Source of the DNA: Neobacillus kokaensis
GTDB taxonomy: Bacteria > Bacillota > Bacilli > Bacillales > Cytobacillaceae
Direction: 5' to 3'
NCBI RefSeq assembly: GCF_014656545.1
Contig: NZ_BNDS01000008.1
Coordinates: 1-64,000, forward strand
Length of the DNA: 64,000 bases
Shown in pieces: positions 50,479 to 59,450 of this stretch. Position 1 is the first letter of the stretch; every line of letters starts with the position of its first letter. Position numbers and translations under genes: made by a program. The notes beneath the pieces were generated by a model. That model saw only the letters and a program-made list of their open reading frames with translations. It searched no databases and was not told where the DNA came from.

Positions 50479-51715
50479 TTCGTTTTTCCCCCAAGTTTGG
50501 ATTTAATCCAAAATAATTATCCATTCTATTTAATAAGTCAACTTTATTAAAGTTTTTATCGTAATATAGGCGTGCATTTAGTCCTAATTTATTTAATTCC
50601 TGTTTCGATTTAAGTAATAATTCTATTATTATTTCACAAAGTTTTTCGTCATCTCCAGCCTGGCTGCTTACACCCGCATTAGATTCCTTGATTATTCTGC
50701 TTGTTTCCCCACCTGCAGAAGCAATTATCGGGACACCACATGCCAAATAGGATTGTAGCTTTGCAGGAATTGTCATTTCAAATAATGGACTTTCTGTTAA
50801 ACAAAGGAAAGCCGCATCGCTGGCTGCCATAAACTCTGGTATTCTATCAGCAGGCTGCTTTGGAATAAAATTAAACATCTCAGAAACGTTAGCTATATTA
50901 ACTTGATTAATTAGTGTTTCCTTATACCTTCCATCCCCAACAATATTAAAACGAATTTTCTTATTTAGGTTACTCTTTTTAAGAAGGGAAGCAGCTTTCG
51001 GCAAAATATCCAAACCTTGAGCATTACCAATATTCCCCGCAAAAATTATATTAAAAGCATCATCACTTGGAATTTCTGGAATAATAGTTTTCTCAATTGG
51101 TCTATAAAAGTCTTCTGCGTATTGTGGCCAATTCTCTATCTTTTCTGATGTAACACCACGTTTTTTAATCGATTCCACAAAACTAGTTGATGTTGTAAAT
51201 ATTTTTGTACACCGGGCATAGATATAATCTACCATTTTACCAATAGCACCAATAATAGTCTTATTAGTAATCCCGGTAATGATTTCTACATTTTCAGGCC
51301 AAAGATCTTGAACATATAAATAACATGGTATCTCCCTCTTTTTAGCATACCAAACACCAGGCAAAGCTTGAGTCATGGGAGATACTTCAAAAATAAACAC
51401 ATAATCGGCTTTTATTCGCGTAAAAAGTTGCCACAAGAAACCCGTGATTACAAATGACAAATAATTTAAAGCTAGCATTATTGAACTGTTACCTCTAGGT
51501 ATAAGAGGAATTCGAATAATCTCAATGCCGTTATATAATTCTTTTCTTTTCTTTAACAATCCGTACCCGTCGTAATACTTTCCTTGAGGATAATTAGGAA
51601 TTCCCGTTAAAACTGTTACTTTATAACCCCTCTTGACCCACTCAGTACAAATATCATTTATACGAAATTGTTCAGGGTAGAAGTACTGTGAAATGACTAA
51701 TATATGCTTTTTCAA
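50468..51715 (-). CDS. Family 4 glycosyltransferase, WbuB/FucNAc-transferase-like
   Basis: 415 residues. KKHILVISQYFYPEQFRIND and LTGIPNYPQGKYYDGYG are typical of the WbuB group; donor half has NIIFAGNIGNAQGLDILPKA and IPAKLQSYLACGVPIIASAG. WbuB-like enzymes transfer L-FucNAc, which fits its position directly before capE-F-G. Start TTG 51715 is a judgement between GTG 51727 and this codon; the ribosome site is weak for both. Confidence 0.85.
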   Translation of the reverse strand: MKKHILVISQYFYPEQFRINDICTEWVKRGYKVTVLTGIPNYPQGKYYDGYGLLKKRKELYNGIEIIRIPLIPRGNSSIMLALNYLSFVITGFLWQLFTRIKADYVFIFEVSPMTQALPGVWYAKKREIPCYLYVQDLWPENVEIITGITNKTIIGAIGKMVDYIYARCTKIFTTSTSFVESIKKRGVTSEKIENWPQYAEDFYRPIEKTIIPEIPSDDAFNIIFAGNIGNAQGLDILPKAASLLKKSNLNKKIRFNIVGDGRYKETLINQVNIANVSEMFNFIPKQPADRIPEFMAASDAAFLCLTESPLFEMTIPAKLQSYLACGVPIIASAGGETSRIIKESNAGVSSQAGDDEKLCEIIIELLLKSKQELNKLGLNARLYYDKNFNKVDLLNRMDNYFGLNPNLGEKRNVQ

Positions 51716-51732
51716 CCCTTCACCCACTTTTT

Positions 51733-52581
51733 CTATTTTTCTGTTACCGTAATAGATTCTTTTAAATTTCTTACTCTATAATTCTGTTTATACACTGATA
51801 AACTCTGATCATAGACTAAATTTCCAAATACCTTATTTATAATTCCAACCTTTAATCCTAATAGTTTTAACAAAGGATTAAAGATTTTCGTCAACTTTAT
51901 CTCCCTACCATGGGTATTTGCAATTAGCCTAACCATCTCGGAGGTTTTAACATATTCATTGTTTTGTGGGAAGAATAATCCACTTTCTTCATTTTCAATC
52001 ATAAGCCTTATAAATTCGCACAAATTATCAATATGAAGCATACTTCGTTGATTATCTATGTCCGGGAATATTGGCAACTTCTGTGCCGCCTTTGCTAATT
52101 TAGGATAATTCCCTTTAGAACCTTTACCATAAATCATCGGCGGCCTAAGAATTGCAATTTTAAAATGCTCACTTGCTAATGGCTTAATTCCTTTTTCTGC
52201 TTGAAGCTTACTATTACCATAGAAATTACTTGGCTCTGGGATAGTATCCTTTTTAATAATTCTTTCTGCGCTACTACTTTCACCATAAACAATAATGCTG
52301 CTCAAAAAGATAAACTGTCTAACTCCATCTTGTTTTGCTTTTGCAGCTAAATCTATTGTTAAGTCCCTGTTGACCCTATAATATTCATTTTCCATATTGG
52401 GATCTGTGGATACGTGAGCAATTCCTGCTACATGTAATATGACATCGTAGTTAGAAAGGTCCATTTTCTTCCACTCGTCATTACGGCAGGTGATAAACTC
52501 CATTTGATATTTGTTAGCAGTCCATGCAGCAAATGCATTTCCTACATAACTATTTTTAGCGGTAATAAGTACTCTCTTCAT
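51733..52581 (-). CDS. SDR-family UDP-sugar 4-ketoreductase/epimerase (WbpV-like)
   Basis: 282 residues. The N-terminal Rossmann loop is unusual, KRVLITAKNSYVGNAFAAW, without the classical GxxGxxG. HVAGIAHVS, FIFLSSIIVYG and the active site FYGNSKLQAEKG are present. The WbpV/WreQ group reduces the 4-keto product of a WbpM/EpsC-type dehydratase to UDP-D-QuiNAc, and the dehydratase (53294) and priming transferase (52593) are its immediate neighbours. The exact product is inferred. Confidence 0.78.
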   Translation of the reverse strand: MKRVLITAKNSYVGNAFAAWTANKYQMEFITCRNDEWKKMDLSNYDVILHVAGIAHVSTDPNMENEYYRVNRDLTIDLAAKAKQDGVRQFIFLSSIIVYGESSSAERIIKKDTIPEPSNFYGNSKLQAEKGIKPLASEHFKIAILRPPMIYGKGSKGNYPKLAKAAQKLPIFPDIDNQRSMLHIDNLCEFIRLMIENEESGLFFPQNNEYVKTSEMVRLIANTHGREIKLTKIFNPLLKLLGLKVGIINKVFGNLVYDQSLSVYKQNYRVRNLKESITVTEK

Positions 52582-52592
52582 TATTTACCTTT

Positions 52593-53246
52593 TCACCTAT
52601 CTTCTTTGTTAGCTGTTGCGGCTGTTGATTCAGAAGCTTTCATTCTTTCAAGTGCTCCGGTACCGCCCTCAACAACACCATCGTGCTTCAGAATGCTAAC
52701 TATAGTACCGAAAAAACACTTTACATCGAAAGCAAAACTCAAGTTTTTCACATAATCTCCATCAAGGCTTGCCTTAATATCGATAGGTAATTCATCGCGT
52801 CCATTTATCTGAGCCCATCCTGTTAAACCTGGGTATACATTATTTGCTTTATACTTATCCCTTTCTTCGATTAAATCAAACTGGTTCCAGAGACAAGGAC
52901 GTGGACCTATTATGCTCATTTCTCCTTTAAGAATATTCAAGATTTGTGGTAATTCATCTAAGCTAGTCTTCCTCATAAATTTACCGACACTTGTAATATA
53001 AGTTTCCGGATCTTTCAATAAGTGTGTTGGCATATCTTTAGGAGTGTCTATTTTCATTGTTCTAAACTTAAAAATATAAAACTCTGATTTATCTTTCCCA
53101 ATCCTACGCTGCTTAAATAATATTGGGCCCTTTGAATCAAGCTTAATACATATTATTAATAGAAGGAAAACCGGAGAAAGCACTACAATACCTATAAAGG
53201 CAAGAATAAAATCTAATATTCTTTTTATATATTTTCTATATATCAC
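52593..53246 (-). CDS. Undecaprenyl-phosphate sugar-1-phosphate transferase (priming enzyme)
   Basis: 217 residues of the bacterial sugar transferase family. One N-terminal membrane segment (LDFILAFIGIVVLSPVFLLL), then GPILFKQRRIGKDKSEFYIF, KFRTMKID, TSLDELPQILNILKGEMSII and GPRPCL, the catalytic core. It links the first sugar phosphate to undecaprenyl phosphate. Start GTG 53246 is favoured by GGGGTGGG; GTG 53258 is possible. Small monotopic form like PglC/EpsL. Confidence 0.9.
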   Translation of the reverse strand: MIYRKYIKRILDFILAFIGIVVLSPVFLLLIICIKLDSKGPILFKQRRIGKDKSEFYIFKFRTMKIDTPKDMPTHLLKDPETYITSVGKFMRKTSLDELPQILNILKGEMSIIGPRPCLWNQFDLIEERDKYKANNVYPGLTGWAQINGRDELPIDIKASLDGDYVKNLSFAFDVKCFFGTIVSILKHDGVVEGGTGALERMKASESTAATANKEDR

Positions 53247-53293
53247 TCTAATACCCACCCCGATCAGAAGAGGCTAAACATCCACTTAACCTC

Positions 53294-55126
53294 TCATGTA
53301 CTACTTGCTTCAACAAAAGCTAAAGTGCTTTCGAATTTATTGTTAGCCACCGCAATCAAAGTATCATGCATATCCTGTTCTGACATCTCAAGCAAACTAC
53401 CAATCAATTTACACAACACATCAGCATGAATAACCTTCGCTTTACCAATATGAATCTTCTCAAAAACCTGCTTCGAATGTACCTCATTCTCATTTAGAAG
53501 CTCTTCATACATCTTCTCCCCAGGACGCAGCCCGGTAAAATGTATCCCGATTTCTTCTATATTATATCCCGATAGTTTAATAAGATTTTTTGCAAGATCG
53601 ACAATCTTAACTGGCTCACCCATATCAAGCACGAACACCTCACCGCCACGTGCTAACGACCCAGCCTGAATCACAAGTCTTGAGGCTTCAGGAATCGTCA
53701 TGAAATACCTCGTCATTTCCGGATGAGTAACTGTAACCGGCCCACCCGCTTGAATCTGCTTCTTAAACAATGGAATAACACTACCACGGCTCCCAAGTAC
53801 ATTCCCAAACCGAACCGCCACAAACTTTGTCTTGCTGGTAGTTGCTAGAGTTTGAATAACCATCTCCGCAAATCGCTTTGTCGCTCCCATTACATTCGGT
53901 GGATTTACCGCTTTATCCGAAGAAATCATTACAAAGGTATTAGCACCGAAGGTGTCCGCCGCCTCGGCAACATTCTTCGTACCAAAGATATTATTTTTCA
54001 CCGCTTCACGAGGGTTATATTCCATTAACGGCACATGCTTATGTGCTGCCGCATGATAAACTACATACGGACGGTGTTCTTCCATAATTTCAAAGATTCG
54101 TTCCCGGTCTTGAATATCCCCAATCATAGGGACAACTTCAATCTGCCCTTGATATTTATTGCGCAGTTCCATATCAATCTGATAAATACTGTTCTCCCCA
54201 TGCCCAACCAACACGATTTTACTAGGGTAAAACTTGCAGATTTGCCGGCATATTTCCGAACCAATCGAACCGCCTGCACCAGTAACTAATATTGTTTTAT
54301 CACTAACCTTTTCAGAAATACTGCCGATATCTAATACGACAGGTTCTCTTCCCAGAAGATCCTCCACCTGGACATCGCGGAATTGATTAACAGAAACTTT
54401 CCCGGTCATAATGTCTTCAATTCTAGGAATGATTTGCGTTTTTGCTTTTGTTTTTGCACATTCATCAAAGATACGGTTTAGCTCTTCCTTTTTTAAGGAA
54501 GGGATGGCAATGATGATATTTTCGATATTGAACTTTTCAACCGCTTCAACAATTTTTCCCGAACCGCCGACTACTGGGAGACCAAGAAAATCTAATTTCA
54601 ACTTCTTTGGGTTATCATCTATAAACGCTATCGGCTTTAAATCAACGTCATGGTTATGTAGCAATTGCCGTGCTACCATCGTTCCCCCGGCACCTGCCCC
54701 AATAATCAGCGTCCTCTTGGTGTCCTTCTGTTTAGTCATGACGTTATCGCGGAACATCCGCCACGAAAACCGCGAGCCTCCAATGAACAGCACATGCAGC
54801 ATCCATGTAATCGCAAGTGCCCGGACATAAATATTACCGAAGCCCAGCTCTTGCATAATTCCTGTCACAATAATCGTAAACGTCACCGCTTTGACGATAG
54901 CCAGCAACTCACCGATGCTCGCATATTGCCATGCCTTGTTATATAACTTATACATCGATGCAAATACATGATGGCTGATAAGCAACGTAATCGACGTAGC
55001 CAGCAGCATTTTATTTTCAAAAATCGAAAGCTTTGGAACCAAAATAAAATAGCTTATGTAAACCGCTGTTAGTACAATAGCTGAATCCAGTATTGCCAGC
55101 GCAGCCAATCGCTTTCCATATGTCAC
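53294..55126 (-). CDS. epsC: Membrane-bound UDP-GlcNAc 4,6-dehydratase (EpsC/CapD/WbpM-like)
   Basis: 610 residues: four membrane helices (about 1-115), a first Rossmann-like region (TLIIGAGAGGTMVARQLL) and the catalytic SDR (KTILVTGAGGSIGSEICRQI at about 285, with FVMISSDKAVNPPNVMGATK, the Met-variant active site). It makes UDP-2-acetamido-4-keto-6-deoxyhexose. Start GTG 55126 follows GGGGGAA. It is preceded by the 450-bp leader bearing the EAR-like RNA, the same place as epsC in B. subtilis. Confidence 0.9.
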   Translation of the reverse strand: MTYGKRLAALAILDSAIVLTAVYISYFILVPKLSIFENKMLLATSITLLISHHVFASMYKLYNKAWQYASIGELLAIVKAVTFTIIVTGIMQELGFGNIYVRALAITWMLHVLFIGGSRFSWRMFRDNVMTKQKDTKRTLIIGAGAGGTMVARQLLHNHDVDLKPIAFIDDNPKKLKLDFLGLPVVGGSGKIVEAVEKFNIENIIIAIPSLKKEELNRIFDECAKTKAKTQIIPRIEDIMTGKVSVNQFRDVQVEDLLGREPVVLDIGSISEKVSDKTILVTGAGGSIGSEICRQICKFYPSKIVLVGHGENSIYQIDMELRNKYQGQIEVVPMIGDIQDRERIFEIMEEHRPYVVYHAAAHKHVPLMEYNPREAVKNNIFGTKNVAEAADTFGANTFVMISSDKAVNPPNVMGATKRFAEMVIQTLATTSKTKFVAVRFGNVLGSRGSVIPLFKKQIQAGGPVTVTHPEMTRYFMTIPEASRLVIQAGSLARGGEVFVLDMGEPVKIVDLAKNLIKLSGYNIEEIGIHFTGLRPGEKMYEELLNENEVHSKQVFEKIHIGKAKVIHADVLCKLIGSLLEMSEQDMHDTLIAVANNKFESTLAFVEASST

Positions 55127-55399
55127 CAGACATTCCCCCATTTTTTCTCTAATCTAATACGCCTTTCCCCAATCAAAAAAGGCGGTGTTAGCGAAGCTTT
55201 GACACAATAAATGGACAAACTCAATCATATAATCCAAACGAATCGAGCTAATCTTTGTAATTGTGCAGCTCCGCCCTTTTTCACAGCAAAAAAATAAATA
55301 CCTAATGAAATTGCAAGTGGCAATACACTTAACCTTTCATTAAGTATTTATTATTGGTTTGTGTATGTTTTTTATTGGGCATCTAACCCATCCTCACAC

Positions 55400-55530
55400 C
55401 ATGCTCTTGACGACGCAGCGTCTAAGGTCTATCTCTATCCTCCAAAAGACCCACAGCACGGCCGAGTGCTCCCATGTATAACGGACAGGAAGCTTCGCCG
55501 TTCAGGCTTTATTGCCTGATAAGATGTTAT
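55400..55530 (-). ncRNA. EAR: EAR (epsC) processive antitermination RNA
   Basis: A GC-rich, hairpin-dense island in the minus-strand leader of the epsC-like gene. Visible stems: CAGGC/GCCTG (55504-55519), ACGG/CCGT (55482-55502), AGCAC/GTGCT (55456-55471) and GGTCT/AGACC (55427-55452), plus GACGC/GCGTC near 55410. In Bacillus subtilis the EAR element sits just upstream of epsC inside the eps operon and lets polymerase read through distal terminators. Location and structure agree; the exact ends are approximate. Confidence 0.72.
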
Positions 55531-55594
55531 ATTTTGGTTATATCTCTCTAATTTCCTAATTTTATACCCGAAAAAGCGGCCCATATAACATCTG

Positions 55595-56359
55595 CTAAAA
55601 AATCTTAAAAAACTTCTTCTTTTTAATTCGTTCTGGTATTTCTTTATAGACATGAAGTCCATCCACAATAAGCGCTGCATTTTCTAGCAGCAAATACACC
55701 ATTTCACTCCCGTACTTTGCTTCGATTACATCGTAGGCATCACGCAGTTTAAAGCCGCGGTTTGTGGTGTTATGGGCATCCGAAGCAACCAAATGCGTTA
55801 AATTCGCTTCGATTAACTTCAATGTAAACTGCCTTATTTTTTTTCCAAAATCGCCTGTGATGCTGGCAGCGGTGACTTGGGATATTGCGCCTTTTTTCAC
55901 AAACTGATAGAGGATGTCCGGACGTTCGATGATTTCTTGGTTCCGCTCCGGATGCACGATGATGGGAATCAAGCCATTTACCTGCAGGTCGTAAAACAAC
56001 CTTTCTGCGTATCTCGGCACATGAGAAGAGGAGAATTCCACCAATACATATTGGCTGCCATTGATCGGCAGGATTTCTTCCTTTGCAAAGCCCTCTACCA
56101 TTTCACCATGAATCCGGACTTCCTGCCCAGGAACAATCTTTACATCTATTTTTTCTGCTTTTAGTAGTTGGTTTAACCCATCAACTTTATTTAAGATCAC
56201 TTGTTTCGGATTTTCATATTGGTTGTTTAAGTGATGAGGTGTCGCAACAATTGTGTCGATTCCTTGTTCGACAGCCTGTTTCGCCATGCGAAGGCTGTCC
56301 GACAAATCCTGCGCACCATCATCTAAACCTGGCAATATGTGACAATGTACATCAATCAT
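55595..56359 (-). CDS. PHP-type tyrosine-protein phosphatase (CpsB/YwqE-like)
   Basis: 254 residues. Metal ligands of the PHP fold: MIDVHCHILPGLDDGAQD at the N-terminus, ATPHHLN, PGQEVRI, PIIVHPERNQ and LVASDAHN. It dephosphorylates the tyrosine kinase of the operon (57163) and its targets to control chain length. Start 56359 is preferred over the TTG at 56368. B. subtilis eps lacks this gene between epsB and epsC, so this operon has an added phosphatase before the EAR-like leader. Confidence 0.92.
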   Translation of the reverse strand: MIDVHCHILPGLDDGAQDLSDSLRMAKQAVEQGIDTIVATPHHLNNQYENPKQVILNKVDGLNQLLKAEKIDVKIVPGQEVRIHGEMVEGFAKEEILPINGSQYVLVEFSSSHVPRYAERLFYDLQVNGLIPIIVHPERNQEIIERPDILYQFVKKGAISQVTAASITGDFGKKIRQFTLKLIEANLTHLVASDAHNTTNRGFKLRDAYDVIEAKYGSEMVYLLLENAALIVDGLHVYKEIPERIKKKKFFKIF

Positions 56360-56458
56360 TAACGACAACTCTTTCCGATTAATTATGACAATTTCGTGAC
56401 GATTTCATCGTAACACCGTCTATAGTCCTAGTAAAGAGGCGTAATTTGTCGAATCTTG

Positions 56459-57163
56459 TCACTTGCTACCATAATAGTAGTAATAATCGCCCTTTTTAGC
56501 CTCCTTGGCATTTAATACCACTCCAAGCAATTTGCTTTGGGCAGTTTCCAGCAATTCTTTCCCCTTCTTTGCCAACTCAATTTCCGTCTTCTCACTGAAG
56601 ACAACGAGAATGGTCCCGTCACATTTATTCGCAAGAATTTGCGGGTCGGCTACTGCTAATAATGGCGGCGTATCAAATAAAATGTAATCGAATAGGTCTT
56701 TCGCCTCATCCATAAATTGATCCATTGATTTCGAGCTTAATAGTTCCGCAGGATTTGGCGGAATCGGACCGCTTGGTAAAATAAACAGATTCTGCTCATC
56801 GGATTCGACAACTGCTTTTACAAGCGGCCGCTGTCTTGTTAAAACGGAGGTAAAGCCGAATAAATTCTCTGTTGCAAACGTGTGATGAACTGTCGGCTTG
56901 CGCAGGTCGGCATCGACAAGCAGCACTTTCTTGCCTAGCTGAGCAAATGTCACCGCTAAGTTTGCCACCGTTGTTGATTTCCCTTCTGCTGGGCCTGATG
57001 AGGTCACCATGATGGTTCTGATTTCATTATCAATCGAAGAAAATTGGATATTGGTTCGAACCGTACGATATTGTTCCGCAATCGGCGACTTTGGCGCAAT
57101 CGCAGTAATTAATTTACGTCGTGCATCTTTACTTACTAGTTTTTTCTTTTTTCTAAGAGCCAA
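56459..57163 (-). CDS. Bacterial tyrosine kinase (CpsD/CapB/EpsB-like)
   Basis: 234 residues. SSGPAEGKSTTVANLAV is Walker A, KVLLVDADLRKPT Walker A', YILFDTPPL Walker B; the C-terminal GDYYYYYGSK is the autophosphorylated tyrosine cluster. It needs the Wzz-like protein for activity and cycles with the CpsB-like phosphatase. It overlaps the modulator gene by 11 bp. Start TTG 57163 (AGAGGTG upstream) is preferred over GTG 57172. Confidence 0.92.
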   Translation of the reverse strand: MALRKKKKLVSKDARRKLITAIAPKSPIAEQYRTVRTNIQFSSIDNEIRTIMVTSSGPAEGKSTTVANLAVTFAQLGKKVLLVDADLRKPTVHHTFATENLFGFTSVLTRQRPLVKAVVESDEQNLFILPSGPIPPNPAELLSSKSMDQFMDEAKDLFDYILFDTPPLLAVADPQILANKCDGTILVVFSEKTEIELAKKGKELLETAQSKLLGVVLNAKEAKKGDYYYYYGSK

Positions 57164-57902
57164 GGGTCTCACCTCTCACTGTTGTATTTCTAGCATCACT
57201 GCGCCGTTTCAATTCCTCTAGCTTTTGGTCCTCAATCGTCGCAATCACACCTAAGATTGGCAGACCAAGTTCCTTTTCGATATCTTGCTCGTTTTTAATC
57301 GTGTTATCAAAGTACTCGAGTAAGAAGGCAATTCCGACACCCGCCATTAAGCCAACTACCATCGCAATGGCGATATTTAATAATGGCTGCGGTTTGATTG
57401 GGGATGGATTGTCTGCCACTACTGCCTTCGATAAAATTTTGACGTTATCGACGTGCATAATATCCACGATTTCTTTTTGGAATACTTCAGCTGTTTTGTT
57501 GGCAATGAGCGCCGCTGTTTGTGGATTTGGATCTTGTACTGAAAGATTCACCAATTGGGATCCGTTTTCGCTGGCAACAGTAATTTTTGAGTTTAATTGC
57601 CCAGCCGTCATGTTTAGATCTAGTTCTTTAGCGACAATGTCTAAAATGGCTGGACTCTTGATGATCCCGTTATAGGTGTTGATTAACGCTAGGTTGGTTT
57701 GCACTTCACCTGAGTTATATAAGGCTTGTTCACTTTTTGTTTGGTTTACGAGAATAAGTGTTGAAGCTTGGTAAATCGGGGTTAACACAAAGAAACTGAC
57801 GACTCCGCTGATGATTGCAGCAAGTAATGTAATAGAAACGATTAACATCAACCGTTTTTTCAACGTTTCAAACAACTCTTTTAAACTTATAGTCTCTTCC
57901 AT
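57153..57902 (-). CDS. Wzz-type chain-length modulator/kinase activator (CapA/EpsA-like)
   Basis: 249 residues. Two membrane helices (LMLIVSITLLAAIISGVVSF near residue 20 and IAIAMVVGLMAGVGIAFLLE near 180) flank an extracellular domain. It regulates polymer length and activates the kinase. It is the first gene of the operon; ribosome site GGAGGG precedes the ATG and an extended -10 promoter lies 45 bp upstream. Confidence 0.92.
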   Translation of the reverse strand: MEETISLKELFETLKKRLMLIVSITLLAAIISGVVSFFVLTPIYQASTLILVNQTKSEQALYNSGEVQTNLALINTYNGIIKSPAILDIVAKELDLNMTAGQLNSKITVASENGSQLVNLSVQDPNPQTAALIANKTAEVFQKEIVDIMHVDNVKILSKAVVADNPSPIKPQPLLNIAIAMVVGLMAGVGIAFLLEYFDNTIKNEQDIEKELGLPILGVIATIEDQKLEELKRRSDARNTTVRGETLGS

Positions 57903-57946
57903 TTTGGGTTTAGCCCTCCTACGTATTCAATACAAAAGCATACGAT

Positions 57947-58025
57947 ATTATACCATGAATTTGTCACTTTTTTAGTTAATTTGTCATATTTTACTCTACT
58001 GTATTAATTAAACAACTTTTTGTCA
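57947..58025 (-). promoter_or_regulatory. Promoter and TGACAAA repeats of the polysaccharide operon
   Basis: On the minus strand TGGTATAAT (57955-57947) is an extended -10 box without a good -35. Upstream the heptamer TGACAAA occurs three times (about 57966-57960, 57986-57980 and 58025-58019), with spacings of 20 and 39 bp, so all on about the same helix face. This suggests a cooperative regulator compensating for the missing -35. Confidence 0.5.
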
Positions 58026-58125
58026 TAAATTAGAAGGATAATTTACATTTTGGCAGGAATTTCTTATAAAATAGGAAAAATTACATAGACGTTGTCGAAT
58101 TCAGGGGAAATTGGAAATGTTTATC

Positions 58126-58134
58126 TGCTATAAT
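58126..58134 (+). promoter_or_regulatory. Extended -10 promoter of the SGNH-like gene
   Basis: TGCTATAAT (TGn plus TATAAT at 58129-58134) lies 33 bp before the start codon at 58167, divergent from the polysaccharide operon promoter. Confidence 0.55.
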
Positions 58135-58166
58135 AGACTTGGATTTTAATATGGGGGTATATATAA

Positions 58167-59009
58167 ATGAAGAAAATTCTTACGCTGTTACTAGGCATCG
58201 CCTTTCTGACCGTCCTGTATCTTGGGCAGCAGCATTGGAATGAGCAGCGGCAGGCTGCGGCGAAGGGTGACAAAGCTGTGGTGAATGGGACCAATGCGGA
58301 TGCTGGTTCAGAGAAGACTGCTGCTACGGCTCAGTCGGAAGAGCCGGCTAAGAGTGTGGACGCTGAGAAGCTGCTGGCTTTAACGGAGAACTGGCCTAAG
58401 GATGCAGTTGAGCGGTTTAAGGTAACACTGGAGGAAAAAAAGCCGTTTAAGGTACTGTTTGTGGGGTCTCCGGCTATCGGATCAGAGTCTGATGGACCTT
58501 TCGCCGATGTGAAGGCTCGGTTGGTTGGGGCATTTGGTGAGGAGCATATGGAAGTTAGTGTCTATACCTATGAATCTACTACCACACAATTTTTGAAAGA
58601 CGCTAAAGAAGACGAAATCGCTAAGGAAGCTGCTGATTTGATTGTGTTTGAGCCATTCATCTTAACAAACAATGAATTTGGCACAACAGATAAAACCTTA
58701 ACGGATGTAACGAAAATTCTGGATGCAGTGAAAAAGGCGGTGCCTGACACCAGCTTTCTCATTCAACCTTCCTATCCGCTTTACAAGGCAAAGCATTACC
58801 CTCGTCAAGTAGCCGATCTGAAGGAGTATGCTGAAGAGCAGCAGGTTGCTTACCTTGATCATTGGACATCCTGGCCTGATGGTAACTCAGAAGAAATTAA
58901 GGCATATTTGACATCGGATCTAAGTGCTCCAAATAGTAAAGGAAACAAGCTTTGGAGTGACTATTTGGCTGGATTTTTGATTAGTGAGGGTGAAAGCGAA
59001 TCTGAGTGA
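58167..59009 (+). CDS. Exported SGNH/GDSL-hydrolase-like protein
   Basis: 280 residues. An N-terminal signal anchor (ILTLLLGIAFLTVLYLGQ) is followed by a low-complexity linker (residues 30-65) and an SGNH-like domain: KVLFVGSPAIGSESDG as block I, DLIVFEPFILTNNE, TSFLIQPSYPLY. Block V, normally DxxHPN, reads SAPNSKGNKLWSDYL, so the catalytic Asp/His are not obvious. It is divergent from the polysaccharide operon. Such proteins may act as acetyl-esterases or acetyltransferases on surface glycans; here activity is uncertain. Confidence 0.72.
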   Translation: MKKILTLLLGIAFLTVLYLGQQHWNEQRQAAAKGDKAVVNGTNADAGSEKTAATAQSEEPAKSVDAEKLLALTENWPKDAVERFKVTLEEKKPFKVLFVGSPAIGSESDGPFADVKARLVGAFGEEHMEVSVYTYESTTTQFLKDAKEDEIAKEAADLIVFEPFILTNNEFGTTDKTLTDVTKILDAVKKAVPDTSFLIQPSYPLYKAKHYPRQVADLKEYAEEQQVAYLDHWTSWPDGNSEEIKAYLTSDLSAPNSKGNKLWSDYLAGFLISEGESESE

Positions 59010-59022
59010 TTCGCTTTTTTTG
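58994..59022 (+). terminator. Intrinsic terminator of the SGNH-like gene
   Basis: AAGCGAATC pairs with GATTCGCTT over a 5-nt loop and is followed by TTTTTT; it overlaps the stop codon region. Confidence 0.9.
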
Positions 59023-59053
59023 TGTTGTTTATGAAGGCGCCTTAGGCGGTGGG

Positions 59054-59398
59054 TTGTACGCTCTACTTACTCTCCGGAGCATCAGTTTGCCTTTCAGAGG
59101 GTAAGTAGAACCTTTTTACTTGCTCCCTAAATTTAATTTTCCTATTTAGACGGCAGCTAGAACTGCTCTACTTGCTCTCTAAATCTGATTTTCCTGTTTA
59201 GACAGCAGCTAGAACTGCTCTACTTGCTCTCTAAATCTGATTTTCCCGTTTAGACGGCAGATAGAACTACTCTACTTGCTCTCTAAATCTAATTTTCCTG
59301 TTTAGACAGAAGCTAGAACTGCTCTACTTGCTCTCTAAATCTGATTTTCCTGTTTAAACAGCAGCTAGAACTGCTCTACTTGCTCTTTGGAGCACCGC
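59054..59398 (+). repeat. 52-bp tandem repeat array (about 5 copies) with matching flanks
   Basis: Units beginning GCTCTACTTGCTCTCTAAAT start at 59165, 59217, 59269, 59321 and (partial) 59373, with an older diverged unit from 59113: an exact 52-bp period. Each contains AGCAG-N6-CTGCT, an inverted repeat. The array is bounded by similar sequences, GCTCTACTTACTCTCCGGAG (59054) and GCTCTACTTGCTCTTTGGAG (59373). 52 is not a multiple of 3, so it is non-coding. It lies between two convergent genes. Confidence 0.88.
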
Positions 59399-59450
59399 TT
59401 TAAGGACCGTAAAGACTCAGGTTATGTTATTTTTATCATTAAAAAACAGC

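Noticed and set aside
59054..59398. CRISPR array
   Set aside because: The whole 52-bp unit repeats with point differences; there are no unique spacers between constant repeats and no cas genes in the window.
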